Assembly: GCA_036245525.1 (NCBI GenBank)
Contig: BTPG01000004.1
Location: forward strand, 159,264,552-159,328,551
Direction of reading: 5' to 3'
DNA length: 64,000 nt
Source of the DNA: Semisulcospira habei
Taxonomy: Eukaryota; Mollusca; Gastropoda; Semisulcospiridae
This document shows positions 45,212-57,792 of this stretch, one piece after another. Every line of letters starts with the position of its first letter. Position 1 is the first letter of the stretch. The notes under the pieces were generated by a model. The model was not told the DNA's origin, searched no databases, and worked only from the letters and a program-made list of their open reading frames with translations. A program made the position numbers and the translations under genes.

Positions 45212-46133
45212 CTTATCTGACCTCTTGGTCTGATGGGTCAGTAACAGTTCCCTGACTTGGGGCTTGGATGTCTCTCACGACCTGTTGGGGTTAGCTTAGC
45301 TAGTTAGAGGATTGCCATGCTTAATTTCTGTGTTTAATTTCTTGTTCAACGGTTCTTCTATCACTACCTTCCCCTCCCCTTCTGGGGAGGGAACATCATG
45401 TCTGCACTACGATCGAATACATATATGTAAAGCCGCCATAGAGTCATCGCCTCCTCTGTCACGCATGACTGTACAACACTTACATATGTTGTCTCCTGGC
45501 ATTTCCACATTTGACAAAATCCATGAAAACTGCTTCAGCCATGTATTCACATGGTGACGCGAAACGTGCATACCGTCAAACGGCTCCATTACCGTGCGCC
45601 ATACACAGTCAAAAGAGTTAAAATTCAAATATATTTTGATGCATTTCTTGTTCTCCAAGCATTTCCCAATACATCTGGGCATGAAACACATCAATGGTGC
45701 ATCTCTGACCAAAATATATGCGCAGGAAGACACAGTAAGGTGACTATGAATGTCTTTAAGGTCTGTTTTATTCTGTCCCAAATATGGCCCAGAAAATCGA
45801 ACAGATGTCTTATGGAGCGAATGCATTGTAAGTTAAACGGTCTGCATGATGTGTGAGACGTTTTGATGCACATTCTGCTTTTGATTTTTACTGGCATTGT
45901 CCATATATGGACATTATATGATGATTCTTTGCTCGGTGGCCATGTTTTTAGGTATGATTGGTACAGGACATCCATTCCATGATTCTCTGAGTGATCCAGT
46001 ACTATTTTGATAACAAAAAAAGCAATTACTATACACTGAAATAATGACATACGACGTCAATGCAACAATCTACAAAAACCGGAAGTTTATCAATGAGGTT
46101 GTATTTAACCCAATGTTTGTGACTTCATACATC
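45212..46133. other. No gene identified
   Basis: ORFs of 100-139 codons occur on both strands (45407-45826, 45551-45856, 45691-46050), but they overlap each other and none has a recognisable domain; treated as chance. Confidence 0.5.
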
Positions 46134-46318
46134 TTAACTCATTCTACCCCAGACACACCACAGCAAGATAAGGATCGACCATGATAGTTCAAGGGCGCCA
46201 AGCTATTCTGGCATCACCCTTGAACTATCAAGGTCGATCTGTGTCCTGCACTATAGTGCAGTCTTCAGAGGACACCGGGAAAATGTTGGGATTTCGGTGT
46301 TGGGGTAGAATGAGTTAA
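46134..46318. repeat. Hairpin element family A, copy 6 (left arm deleted)
   Basis: TTAACTCATTCTACCCCAGA ... GGGGTAGAATGAGTTAA. The left arm jumps from AGTTCAAGG straight to GCGCCAAGC, so the palindrome is shortened on one side. Confidence 0.92.
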
Positions 46319-46360
46319 GTAGTATAATTTCGTATTGAAACAGAAGCTTTTGTCCCAATT

Positions 46361-46447
46361 TGCAAAAGGCCATCGGACCGATGTCGGCCGCTGTTGGCCC
46401 GCGCACTGCTGTGCGCACTCCTTCATCGACGCGTTGGCCTTTTGCGC
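46361..46447. repeat. Family D GC-rich hairpin, diverged
   Basis: TGCAAAAGGCCATCGGACCG ... GCGTTGGCCTTTTGCGCGAC. Confidence 0.7.
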
Positions 46448-47160
46448 GACATTGAGTAGACGGATATATTGGAGCTGAGGAGACGACTTTCAAACAGGCG
46501 TCCATTTTCTTTTAAATTGTTACACCCCCATGGACAACAAGTTTTGTTAACTTTTTTACTTCTTTTTATCGGCAATACCCATGGCTATCTCACATAAATT
46601 AAAGATTCTCCAAGTTTTCCATTTGAACCCTGTTATTCAACATGGTTTAATACAAATTGCAAAATCACGTGTTTCAAACCAAGAAATATTTTGCACTCAA
46701 ATGTCAAGCTCCAAGCAATACCCTTTCTCGTTTGCAGACAGATCAATAGGACATGTCCTGACAATAAAAACAAGATGATGATTTCGGCATCCTAAAGTCT
46801 ACCGTATTGTTTGGAGCTCACATGTGGTTTTTTTTTTTTTTAGGAACATTCAAAGCTTATCCTTCTGATCCATTTCCCTCCTCTCTAACACAACCTCTGA
46901 TCAACACACACTCGCGCACACAAATAAAGACGGACACACGGCGCTTCCCGCCATTAGTACGCTCTGTGGGCTTGAGTAGCGTCAGGAATATACCGACCCA
47001 CTTTTATTTGGCTCCGCTCGTTTAGTCGGGGTCCGGCAAGCGTGCTACGCGTGCTTTACGAAAAGAGCGCGAGTGTAGTATGCTAGCATAGTAAAGCGCG
47101 CTATTCGACGTTGATTTCTTCTCTTTTTTTTACGATTTAGGATGGCATATCTTCTACATT
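46448..47160. other. No gene seen
   Basis: T run at 46830-46841; GC-alternating segment near 47030-47105. No convincing exon. Confidence 0.5.
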
Positions 47161-47850
47161 GTATCGTTACATTGTTGTGTAATGTTCTGTGCATCTACTG
47201 TGGGAAATCAGGGTATTTACCCGACCACATATAGTAGCGCACCTTCATGTTTGTGTATGTATGTTTCCCCTGCCTACTTCCTAAGTTCCGGAGAAAGACA
47301 TGGGTTATAAGAGAGGATGTCTTGTTCTATTCCTGCGTATTTCTCTGTGGGCTGGCGATTGGGTGCCTGATAGGCGGGGGCAGGGGATCTAACTGTTTGT
47401 CTGTCCAGCGCTGTGATTCCCCTTGGTTTGTGTACAATTCTGCCAGCGCTAGCCTCACCTATCTGGTTTGTGAGTATCTATAACTCGAGGCAAATTTGTA
47501 TCGTTACATTGTTGTGTAATGTACTGTGCATCTACTGTGGGAAATCAGGGTATTTACCCGACCACATATAGTAGCGCACCTTCATGTTTGTGTATGTAGG
47601 TTTCCCCTGCCTACTTCCTAAGTTCCGGAGAAAGACATGGGTTATATAAGAGACCTGATCCATTCTTTTTGAGGATGGAAATGATCGTCTTGTTCTATAC
47701 CTGCGTATTTCTCTGTGGGCTGGCGATTGGGTGCCTGATAGGCGGGGGCAGGGGATCTAACTGTTTGTCTGTCCAGCGCTGTGATTCCCCTTGGTTTGTG
47801 TACAATTCTGCCAGCTCTAGCCTCACCTATCTGGTTTGTGAATATCTTCT
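47161..47850 (+). repeat. Tandem duplication, period about 337 bp
   Basis: GTATCGTTACATTGTTGTGT at 47161 and 47498 starts two copies that stay nearly identical through AGTTCCGGAGAAAGACATGG and TAGCCTCACCTATCTGG; the second has a short extra insert near 47655-47680. Confidence 0.9.
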
Positions 47851-47882
47851 AAAACATACCATTATTGTCTAAAGCATACCAT

Positions 47883-48300
47883 GGGGCGGTCTGTGGCGCA
47901 GTGGTTAAGGCGCCTGCCACCAATGCGAAAGGTGCGATGTTCGATACCGGGTTTCGGCGTCGGACTTTTCTCATCTAGTAAGTGTCACCGTTAATTCGGG
48001 CGGACCGTCGGGGGTTCTTTCTCTGGGTACTCCTGCTCTTCCTCCCCCTCCACTTTGGTACCGGTTTCAGGCCACTTTATAAATTTCAAATACAAGCGAT
48101 CAAAATTTCCGAAACCTCAGTAGCTGAGCTGACCCCTCGAACCACGTGAATGTCCTGTGTTTGTCTTGTACTGTGTTTGTCTCAGAGTGAATGCGTGTGT
48201 GTCACGTGAGCGTGCGTGTTGGGTTCAGTTCGCGGCGCTTTGAGCCGATTCGCAGAATTGGGTAAAGCGCCTATATAATAACCGGTATTATTATTATTGG
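47883..48300 (+). mobile_element. tRNA-derived SINE (plus strand)
   Basis: Head GGGGCGGTCTGTGGCGCAGT has box A (TGGCGCAGTGG) and box B (GTTCGATACC) about 45 nt later. Body of about 300 bp; tail AAAGCGCCTATATAATAACC-GGT then (ATT)n, resembling the LINE tails at 31700 and 37500. It probably uses that LINE's reverse transcriptase. Confidence 0.88.
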
Positions 48301-49363
<1,063 letters not shown>

Positions 49364-49384
49364 ACGCTACACCTTTGACTGTCC

Positions 49385-49888
49385 ATCCTGGGCATTCACT
49401 GGAGTGACTATGTCACCAACGTCGAGGTCCTTGAACAGGCTGAAACTGTGAGCATCGAGGCTTTGCTGGTGCGGACACAGCTCAGCTGGGCGGGGCATGT
49501 CTCCAGGATGGAGGATCATCGCCTACCAAAGATCACCCTGTTCGGCGAGCTTGCTACTGGACACCGTGACAGAGGGGCACCAAAGAAGAGATACAAAGAC
49601 TGTCTCAAGAAGTCACTTAGTGCCTGCCAAATCGACCACCACCAGTGGTCTTCGCTTGCTGCGGACCGTGACACCTGGCGCTCCACCATTTACAAGGCAG
49701 CTGTCTCCTTTGAGGACTCTCACAGAGCTAGCCTTAAGGACAAGCGGCTCAGGAGAAAAAACAGAGATGCCGCAACTCAGAACCCTGGCCATACCTTCCC
49801 CTGCAACCACTGTGGTCGAACCTGCCTGTCTCGGATTGGCCTCCGCAGCCACGAACAAGCCTGCAGACGTCGTGGGCAACCCCTATAA
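49385..49888 (+). pseudogene. C-terminal fragment of a non-LTR retrotransposon ORF
   Basis: In-frame from [20 protein letters not shown] through LLVRTQLSWAGHVSRMEDHR, RGAPKKRYKDCLKKSL to a terminal zinc-finger-like FPCNHCGRTCLSRIGLRSHE. This W-AGHV-RM / KKRYKD pattern is the usual post-RT tail of certain invertebrate LINE ORF2 proteins. No RT domain precedes it; the fragment abuts the (TA)n tract, so it is 5'-truncated. Confidence 0.85.
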
Positions 49889-50052
49889 AATCTTCGTTCG
49901 CGAAGTCAAGCCAAGAAGAAGACCTTTGACTAGCTATATCTGACGCCGTACATTTTTTTTTTAAAGTCACGCCGAACATTTTTTTTTTAAGTCACGCCGA
50001 ACATTTTTTTTTTTTAAAGCTTCGTATAAAAGCGTAACCCGTTGACCGCCGG

Positions 50053-50188
50053 GACATCAGAACTACTAACAGCACGATGCAATAACCTACACTGGACGGG
50101 AAGCGGGGTCATGGCGAGGGGACATCAGAACTACTAACAGCACGATGCAATAACCTACACTGGACGGGAAGCGGGGTCATGGCGAGGG
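50053..50188 (+). repeat. 68-bp tandem duplication
   Basis: GACATCAGAACTACTAACAG ... GGCGAGGG occurs at 50053 and again at 50121, two adjacent identical units. Confidence 0.95.
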
Positions 50189-50218
50189 GACTTCACTAAA
50201 TACAAGGTGATGGTGGGT

Positions 50219-50586
50219 AGAAAATTGCATGTAAGCTGTTGGACCGCGGGTCACTGATCTACACTCTCATCAGCGTTGTACAGCGGACCATCTGCTAGTG
50301 GACCAGCTTCTCGCGTGATGCATCAGAACGACTGACCAAACCGAGGGCCCTAAACCAGCGCGCATGATCCCCGCGGCGGCTTGCGTGGCCAGAGAATTGT
50401 GTTAGTTCTCGTCACTCAGTAGACATGACAGTCCAGCGCTCGGCCGGCTACTGTGTATTGCAGGTGTTTCAGTGAGTTGGGCGCTAACCGTGCCATTGAC
50501 TCAACCTCATTCTATGCCGTAACACATGTACGCCAGCGTTCTCCGTGTGGTATAAACAGCATTTTAATCTTACGATACAATTTTAA
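50219..50586 (+). repeat. Direct repeat R, copy 1 (about 0.37 kb)
   Basis: From AGAAAATTGCATGTAAGCTG to ATCTTACGATACAATTTTAA. Similar along its whole length to 52153-52565, with short indels. Confidence 0.92.
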
Positions 50587-51528
50587 TTTATCCCGCACTT
50601 TTCATTTTTCTATTTACATTTATTTACAGCACATCAGTATCATAATTGTGTCAGCAACCACATCAATCAGTGAATCCAATCAATAGTATGCACACATCAG
50701 TCAACAATAGGGCGTCACAGCAGTTGATAGTTATTTAGGTTTAAACGCCGAGCGGGCAACTAAGGTCATCTCACCGCGGTCACGTTACAACACATATCAT
50801 GGAACACAAGAAGAATGTTCCAGAGTCAAGCAGAGTCTCAGTGTTTTTGGTGGGTGAAAATGCCCAGCGTTCACTAGCAGAGCTTAGTGAACGTACCCAC
50901 ACAAAAAAAAACTGCCCTTGAGCCATATGTATCTCCGTGTTGAATGAAGAGGTATCACAACTGCACTGCACTGGGCTTTCTGCTTGGAAAGCAACACACT
51001 GAAGTAGTTTCACAACATGCACACATTACGCAGACTTGCTGCAGGAGCAATGGCAAGAAGTGAGGAACTGTCCGTCAGTACTTGGAATAGTTGTTATCCG
51101 ATTCTCGGCACTCCATCTGATTGTTGCACTGTTATTAAACGGTCGTATACCGTTAGTATCATCACGACCACATTCCATTAGTCCTCATTCCATCATGATG
51201 TGTCCTGCAGTAACAATACCAATACCTTGTATGACAGTACTCGTTACCTCGATACACGAGTCCATTGGAGATTATACTGTTCTGTTGCACAATGAATATA
51301 TCTGTCGATATCAGTCTTGCAGTCTATACTTGTTCACGCAGTCATATAATTCGCTTGTCATCACGTTAACTGTCCAACCAGTGAACACAATGTTGTCCCC
51401 GTTGCCGTCGTTTGAGGTACGCCATCACACCCTCAAATGGATCAGTGGCACTGGAAAACTCAAAAATGACGAGGGCTTGGCCTTCTGCGCGGCTGACACT
51501 CTGCCAAAGCAATAGTAGAAAACACTTG
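50587..51528. other. Segment between the two R repeats, no clear gene
   Basis: A 159-codon plus-strand ORF spans 51036-51515 (MLQEQWQEVRNCPSVLGIVV...), without recognisable domain or splice context; it may be chance. Confidence 0.4.
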
Positions 51529-51731
51529 TTAACTTATTATACCCCAACACCGAAATCCTTAAATGTTTGCCGTTGTCCTCTGAAGACTGCATTGCAGTGC
51601 AGGACACAGATCGACCATGATAGTTCAAGGGTGATGCCAGAATAGCTTGGCGCCCTATTCTGGCATCACCCCGTGAACTATCATGGTGGAGCCTTTTCTT
51701 GCTGTGGCGTGTCTGGGGTAGAATGAGTTAA
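51529..51731. repeat. Hairpin element family A, copy 7
   Basis: TTAACTTATTATACCCCAAC ... GGGGTAGAATGAGTTAA. The right inner arm has lost part of the GGCGCC palindrome (GGCGCCCTATTCTGG). Confidence 0.92.
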
Positions 51732-52152
51732 GTAACTTTATGACATAACAAAAGCGTCGCATCTTTCGTACACAGTAGAAACTCTATTGCAATCCAAGTA
51801 GAAATGTATCATCGTTTGATTTTTTCCTTTTTTATATAGCTTTCTAATTTATCATGTCAGTAATTAATCATTAAGACCATTAACGTCATGATGCTCATGT
51901 ATAAAGAAATGAACACTTATCTCTCATAATGTTCCGGTCGTCAAGCGGCTGCCCGGGGTTACGGCGATGTTCGGTGACAGTCTCACGGCAACATCAGTGG
52001 AGTAGGTAGGCCCTGGGACGCTTCACATTTCGATGTGTGATGTCACAGTAAGAACATCATTGTTGTAGAGTTGTCAGAAGAACGCAAATTGATTCTCTGA
52101 ATGAAACAGTGGTTCTTGGCATACCAACTGCAGCAATATGCCGACACTGTAG

Positions 52153-52565
52153 TAGAGAATTGCATGTAAGCTGTTTGACCGCGGGTCACTGATCTACATC
52201 CTCACTCTGCGTGGTACAGCGGACCAAGGCTATGTACTGGTCTGCGAGCGGACCAGCTTCTCGCGTGTTGCATCAGAACCGCCGACTGACCAAACTGAGA
52301 GGGCCACTTAGGGCCCTAAAACAGCGCGCATGGTCCCGGCGGCTTGCGTGGCTAGCGTGCCGTGAAAGAACTGCGGAAGTTCTCGTCACTCAGTAGACGT
52401 GACAGTCCAGCGCTCGGCCGGCTACTGTGTATTGCAGGTGTTTCAGTGAGTTGGGCGCTAACCGTGCCATTGACTCAACCTCCTACTATGCCGTAACACA
52501 TGCACGCCAGCGTTCTCCGTGTGGTATAAACAACATCATATTTTAATCTTACGATAAAATTTTAA
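52153..52565 (+). repeat. Direct repeat R, copy 2
   Basis: Starts TAGAGAATTGCATGTAAGCT and ends ATTTTAATCTTACGATAAAATTTTAA; shares GACCGCGGGTCACTGATCTA and GACAGTCCAGCGCTCGGCCG with copy 1. Confidence 0.92.
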
Positions 52566-52929
52566 GACACCAGAACCACCCAACAGCAAGATGCATAGAA
52601 GCACATGGGCCCTCGCTGTCGCGGAGGAGGTTCTCTGTCTGTTGTTGCCCTTAAATTTATATCTGTCTTTGAATTACGATGGATCAAAGAAACAAACGGT
52701 GGCCACTGGCAGGGAAGGGAAATTAAAAGGAAATTAAGTCTACTTCCGTTAGTGACCCCGGCTTCCCCACCACTGCCGGGTGCATATTTTGTTTCCGATA
52801 TCTGTGTTCCGCATTCAATGACCAACAGCCTCAACAGTCCAAAGATACAAATTCGTCACAGAGGTACAGATCCTCATGAGCCATCGCAGCCGCAGATCTA
52901 ATGCGGGCGACAAATTAACAAATTATGAT
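52566..52929. other. No gene; family B remnants
   Basis: Arms resembling family B at 52580-52625 (CAAGATGCATAGAAGCACAT) and 52858-52890 (AGAGGTACAGATCCTCATGA). Confidence 0.5.
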
Positions 52930-53060
52930 TTGTCAAAAAACGATTTGTTGTTATCCATTTCCTGATCTCTTGTGACCCTTGACCTTTCCGATGGGTCATT
53001 CAAATTAGCATGCATAGGGAGATCTTACCATCAAGTATCTCTGTAACAATTTGGGTCTGA
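52930..53060 (-). repeat. Repeat F unit, inverted
   Basis: TTCCTGATCTCTTGTGACCC, TTGACCTTTCCGATGGG and TAGCATGCATAGG are the complement of repeat F blocks at 43466-44560. Followed at 53066-53176 by a family A subtype 2 half element. Confidence 0.8.
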
Positions 53061-53316
53061 AGTTGAAGTTAATCTGGCACTGTCCTTGAATTATCATGGT
53101 GGTTCCATCTTCTGCAACTGGTGCATAGGCGTTAGTGGACACATCCACTGCAGCCTTGGGGTTAAATGGGTTAATACCATAGCTATTGTTGTGTTTATTT
53201 CACGCAGAGTTTAAATGTAACTAAAACCGGAACGACAAGAAACCCCCGAGTCTCGGAGCCTTAAACTCCAGGACGTATGCCTGAGAGGAAGGCTCGATCT
53301 GCGTGTGACCATACTC

Positions 53317-53530
53317 TTAACCCATATCATACTGAGGCCAAAAGCTTCACATTTGTACACTGCCAGACGCAAGCTACATTATAGTACTTACAGATAAGGA
53401 TATAGACCAATGGCTTTAGTTCAAGGGTAGTGCCAGAATAGCTAGGCGCCAAGCTATTTTGGCACTACCCTTGAACTATTTTAGTCAAACTTATTTCACA
53501 CACTGGTGTATTCCGAATGATAAGAGTTAA
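53317..53530. repeat. Hairpin element family A, diverged copy
   Basis: TTAACCCATATCATACTGAG ... GAATGATAAGAGTTAA. Core AGTTCAAGGGTAGTGCCAGA pairs with TTTTGGCACTACCCTTGAAC around AGGCGCC. Confidence 0.82.
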
Positions 53531-54066
53531 AGATCACACAGACCAGCCTTATCCTAGTGGACCCGTAACGTTTGCACCCCAGATAGTCCCAGTCGTCGGG
53601 GTGCATGTCACATATTCCTATTCAAATGTGATGCTTAGCGTCTCATTAGAATAGAAGTGTACTTGTGGCATACTCCCCGATAGCTCGTAAACCAAGCGCA
53701 TACCAAGGAACTGAGCCCCCAAAATAATCGAGGCCCCGGCCGGGGTTAACCCCCCGAGTGGGTCAGTCTATCTGCGGAGTACATCCGCAAACGCCACGGG
53801 GAGAAAGATAAGGCTGTAGCCATACACTCAACACTCACAAACACAAGCAGTCGTACAAAATATAAAAATAATGCAACACTTTCAGCATCGTTGCTAAATG
53901 CATTTTACTTGTTTGAAAAGTCAAACAACTATCACACAAGTACTATTTAATGTCCAATTCATTATCATTACAAGTAGCCTGTACTTTACGACAGTGTACA
54001 AGCATAAACACTGTATCCTTTTATGATACAAACCAGATAGGTGAGGCTAGCGCTGGCAGAATTGTC
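53531..54066. other. No gene seen
   Basis: Contains GAAGTGTACTTGTGGCATAC near 53655 and CTATCTGCGGAGTACATCCG near 53770, related to the palindrome at 38395-38580. Confidence 0.45.
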
Positions 54067-54109
54067 AGTACTCAAACCAAGGGGAATCACAGCGCTTGGT
54101 TTGAGTACT
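54067..54109. repeat. Perfect-arm hairpin
   Basis: AGTACTCAAACCAAG and CTTGGTTTGAGTACT, 15-bp arms with a 13-nt loop. Similar loop-flank sequence recurs in the duplication at 47161-47850 (GTGATTCCCCTTGGTTTG). Confidence 0.9.
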
Positions 54110-54312
54110 GTATCCTTTTGCAATGTTCACACTCCCGTTGTGCGCACATAACATTGATGCAGTAGAGTCTTGGGCCATTTACAGAAAAGATCATTGTGAC
54201 AACCAGCCAGTTTTATTCACCTTTGCCTATATGACTGCCGACAATTGATCGAAGCACAGGCAGAGGCAGGTGGATCCTTACCTCAGTACTACAAGACCCT
54301 GCAGGTCTCGGC

Positions 54313-54439
54313 TGCATGAGTGAGTTTAGTCCTGTGCAAGCCACTAAGCAAGGTGCTCCGCTATAGCGGGGTGAGTGTTGTGACGCTATAGCGGAGCACC
54401 TTGCTTTGTGGCTTGCACAGGACTAAACTCACTCGTGCA
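54313..54439. repeat. Hairpin element family E, copy 2
   Basis: TGCATGAGTGAGTTTAGTCC ... GGACTAAACTCACTCGTGCA, with GCTCCGCTATAGCGG at the centre and a 20-bp insertion (GTGAGTGTTGTGAC) splitting it. Confidence 0.9.
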
Positions 54440-54874
54440 ATTGGCCCCAACGATAGCGCTCTTCTCTCAAGCAGGCACAAAGATAAACAAGCAAAAGACA
54501 GCCAGACTGTTGCAGCACAGTGCTGTCCATCATCCTCATGGGAAAAAAAAGTGATGGCACAGAACCAGATGTGTGACAACCTGTTCACCACCTGCCTGAA
54601 CAGATGCAGGAATTAATATTTACTTGCGTAGCCAAGTCATGACAGACATAAAAAAGACAAGAACAAAATCGGCAAAGCCAACCAATCGCTGATAATACTT
54701 AAGGGCATCTGTATAGTTACGCGACCACTTTGAGAAATTGTGATTGGGGACATAGTAAAATACCAACCAACTGCTTTCACTCTTGTGACATACCAATGAC
54801 TCGCTTTAATTTTTGTGCCACAGTGTGTTCAAAGAAATGCCGATTAGCGTTATCGGACCTACAAACATGAAAAT

Positions 54875-55087
54875 TTAACTCATTTTGCCCCACAGCGACA
54901 TTTCCCAAATTTTGGAAGTGTCACCTAACACCTTCATACTAGTTGCAGGTGACGGATCAATCACGGTAATTCAAGGGTAGTGCCAGATTAGCTTGGCGCC
55001 ATGAGGCGCCAAGCTAATCTGGCACTACCCTTGAATTAACATGTTCGATCTATCTCCTGCCATAATGTGCTGGGGGTAAATGGGTTA
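54875..55087. repeat. Hairpin element family A, subtype 2
   Basis: TTAACTCATTTTGCCCCACA ... GGGGGTAAATGGGTTAA, 213 bp, TTAA at both ends, core AGTGCCAGATTAGCTTGGCG mirrored around CCATGAGG. Confidence 0.92.
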
Positions 55088-55348
55088 AGGCGTATTATCA
55101 TTTGCCTTCGTCTTGTCGCAGTTTTTTGTTCATTGCATAACTGCAGTACATGACTACGATATACAGCAGTAATGTCCTGGGCAGCTCTCTGTGTGGCAGC
55201 AAGTACTGAATATTGACTGCAAGAACTGGACCACAAACTGGAGGCTGACTTTTCACAGAAAGCGTCTTTGAAATACTGCACATCATCTGGCCAAATAGAA
55301 TCACCAATAAGGAACTGCACAGAATTTGACCTGTCACAGCAAGTCCAT

Positions 55349-56469
55349 TTTGTGAAAAGTAAAATTTGTACCCACAAAATCCATGTTTTTTTTTTCAAAA
55401 TATATGGAACGACCCTTGACCTTTTTGAGTAGTGAACCAAATTAGTATGCGTAGACAGGTCTTATTATCAGCTACCTTTCTGCCAAATCTGGTTGAAAAG
55501 TTTTGCAAAAATCCCGATAAAAACTAAAATGCGCCCCCAAAAATAGATATTTTTCAAATCATTTGCTGATCTCTTGTGACCCTTGACCTTTCCATGAGGT
55601 CATTCAAGTGTGCATGCATAGGAAGGTCTTACCATCAGGTATCTCTAAACCAGGTTTGGGATGGAAGTTGTAAACAGAATTGGAGAAAAAATGACTATTT
55701 CCTGATCTCTTGTGACCCTCGACCTTTCTTGACAGGTCATCCAAATTAGTATGCATAGGATAGTATCTCTACCAAGTTTGGGTCTGAAGTTGTGAATAGT
55801 ATTTGAGAAAAAAACATCTTTTGTCAAAATATGGCTATTTTTTACCTGTTTCCTGAGCTCTTGTGACCCTTGACCTTTCCACGGGGTCAACTAAATTAGT
55901 ATGCATAGAAAGGCCTTACCACCAGGTATCTTTGTACCAAGTTTGGGTTTGAAGTTGTGAGTAGTATTTGATTGATTGATTGATTGATTGATTGTACATT
56001 GCTTAACGTCCCGACAGCAACAAGACTTTCTCAGGACGTGCCTGCACTGCTTGTGAAAAAAAAACTAAACAGAAAATTGAATGTATGTCGCCAGCCGGTC
56101 TAATACGTTAAATAAACCTACAACATGGGGCCTAAATAAAGCTAAGACCATTTAGCAACACACATCCAATATCAAGAGCTACAGGCAGCGCAGACAGTAG
56201 GGAGAGTTTAAAAAGGGAAAATACAGGTGAATGGACAGAAACACATGCCCCAGAGTAGAAGTAACCCACCCTGTGGGGCTGACCAGGCTGACCCTGGGAA
56301 CTGTGAATAGTATTTGAGAAAAAAACTAATTTTGTGAAACTATGGCATTTTTTTTTTACCTATTTCCTGATCCCCTGTGACTTTGACCTTTGAGAGAGGT
56401 CACTCAAATTAGAAAGGTCTAGCCACAAAGTATCCTTGGGCCAAGTTTGAAGACTGTGGCTTAAATATT
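55349..56469 (-). repeat. Repeat F array, inverted, interrupted by a SINE-like insert
   Basis: CTTGTGACCCTTGACCTTTC, TTAGTATGCATAG, ACCAAGTTTGGGTCTGAAGT and GAATAGTATTTGAGAAAAAA recur at least five times, complement of 43466-44560. The last unit ends GGGCCAAGTTTGAAGACTGT directly before the LTR element at 56471. Confidence 0.9.
55968..56300 (-). mobile_element. SINE-like element with (CAAT)n tail, copy 1
   Basis: On the plus strand it opens with (GATT)n then GTACATTGCTTAACGTCCCG, so on the minus strand it ends CGGGACGTTAAGCAATGTAC-(AATC)n. Flanked by TGTGAGTAGTATTTGA and TGTGAATAGTATTTGA, a 16-bp duplication with one change. Homologous to 59441-59829. Confidence 0.85.
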
Positions 56470-56470
56470 C

Positions 56471-57329
56471 TGTTACGATTGTGGTTGTGGTGTTCTGTGA
56501 GAACGGTCATGCATAAATCGTAGGAAACGATCCGATATTTATTTGAGCTATCATGATTACGAATCACGTACCTTTTTAGTGAATTTCACTTTTGTTTATG
56601 AATAGTGTGGTGTTGATTATCTGTTGCCGCACGGAGTTGAGTCATGAAGAGTCTAGAAGCAGCTCGAGTATTCATTTGTTTACTGCGCGCGTGTAGCTTA
56701 GCATTCAGTACTAGTGCACTAATCGTGTGTTTTCCAAATAAAGTGGGCAAGGTCGTGACCTGCCTGGCCTACTTTTGTGTGACGTCGTAGCGCCCCGGTA
56801 TTTTTCCAACTTAGGAGTTGGTAAATAGCAGCCAGATGTTTATAGAACATTCCAGTGAAAGGTTTATTCATTGATATTTAAGAGTTTTAGTTGCGTATTT
56901 TGTTCTGATTGGTTGTGTTATACGAATTTCCGCGATCTTTCTGGAAAGCCTGTTATTACAAAAGGATCGTGCTAGGAAGTATGTTGTACATTGTCTTGCA
57001 TTTGTCAGTTGTAGGGACACACAGTTAGCGTAGGTACGTGGCCTGTGTAGGGTGTACATTATGTGAGACGCTGTGTATGAGAAACTTTGTGTCAAAGTGT
57101 GGACATTGCAGAAGAAACATTGTATCAGTGTTTGTGAGTTTGGAACTGCATTGTGTGGAGATCGCATCGCTGAATTAAAATATTGTTAGAACTGTTTCTC
57201 CAGTATTGTCTACATCCTTAAGCCACGTGTGACGGATTGCAGCTGAATGAGGTTTATTTAAAAGAACCTTACGTGCGTGCGTCTGGTGTGTTTATCATAG
57301 TACGACTACAACTCCACCACGTAACATAT
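56471..57329 (+). repeat. 5' LTR (first 333 bp confirmed by the 3' copy)
   Basis: TGTTACGATTGTGGTTGTGG begins the copy; the first 333 bp match 60446-60778 without indels. The rest up to about 57329 (...CACGTAACA, then TATTGGCACCTCCGACAGG) is assigned to the LTR because TTGGCACC looks like the primer-binding region; this right boundary is inferred. Confidence 0.75.
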
Positions 57330-57408
57330 TGGCACCTCCGACAGGACCTCTTCAGTTGGTCCAGTGGAAAGGGTAGCAGGAGAAAACAGCCAGCAGTGAA
57401 AAGCAGAG

Positions 57409-57792
57409 ATGGCGACATCGCAGATGGAGACATTCCTGAGAATTGGAAAGGAATGTGGACTCGAAGGAGCTCAACTCCTCGAGTTCGTAAAAGAGAGAGA
57501 GGAGAAAGAAGAAAAGAGACGAGAGAGAGAAGAAAAAGAGAGATGGGAGAGAAAAGAAAGAGCTAAGGAACGTGAAATCAGGAAACTTGAAATTCAACGA
57601 GAAGAAGCAGAAAAACAGCGAGAAGAGGCGGAGAGGCAGCGACAACACGAAATTCATTTGAAGCAGATGGAGATTGAGACACAGAGCCAGAGAACTAATG
57701 AAGCAACAGCATTAGCCAGCAGAGAACAAACAGCCGCATGGCAAAGTTACCACCTTTCGTTGAAAACTCAGACAAGATGGACGCTTACCTAG
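57409..57792 (+). pseudogene. Gag N-terminal part, coiled coil (127 codons, out of frame with the rest)
   Basis: ATG after the presumed leader. Encodes a short head (METFLRIGKECGLEGAQLLE) and a long Glu/Arg/Lys coiled coil, common at the N-terminus of invertebrate Ty3-type Gag. Its frame runs on to 57792, while the Gag core continues in the -1 frame from about 57738; the shift is either a mutation or a programmed frameshift. Confidence 0.75.

Noticed and set aside
45407..46050. Overlapping 100-139-codon ORFs as host genes
   Set aside because: They overlap antiparallel, have no domain and no splice or expression context.
47883..47960. tRNA gene call from box A/box B
   Set aside because: No closed acceptor stem or anticodon arm; the tRNA-like head continues into a SINE body.
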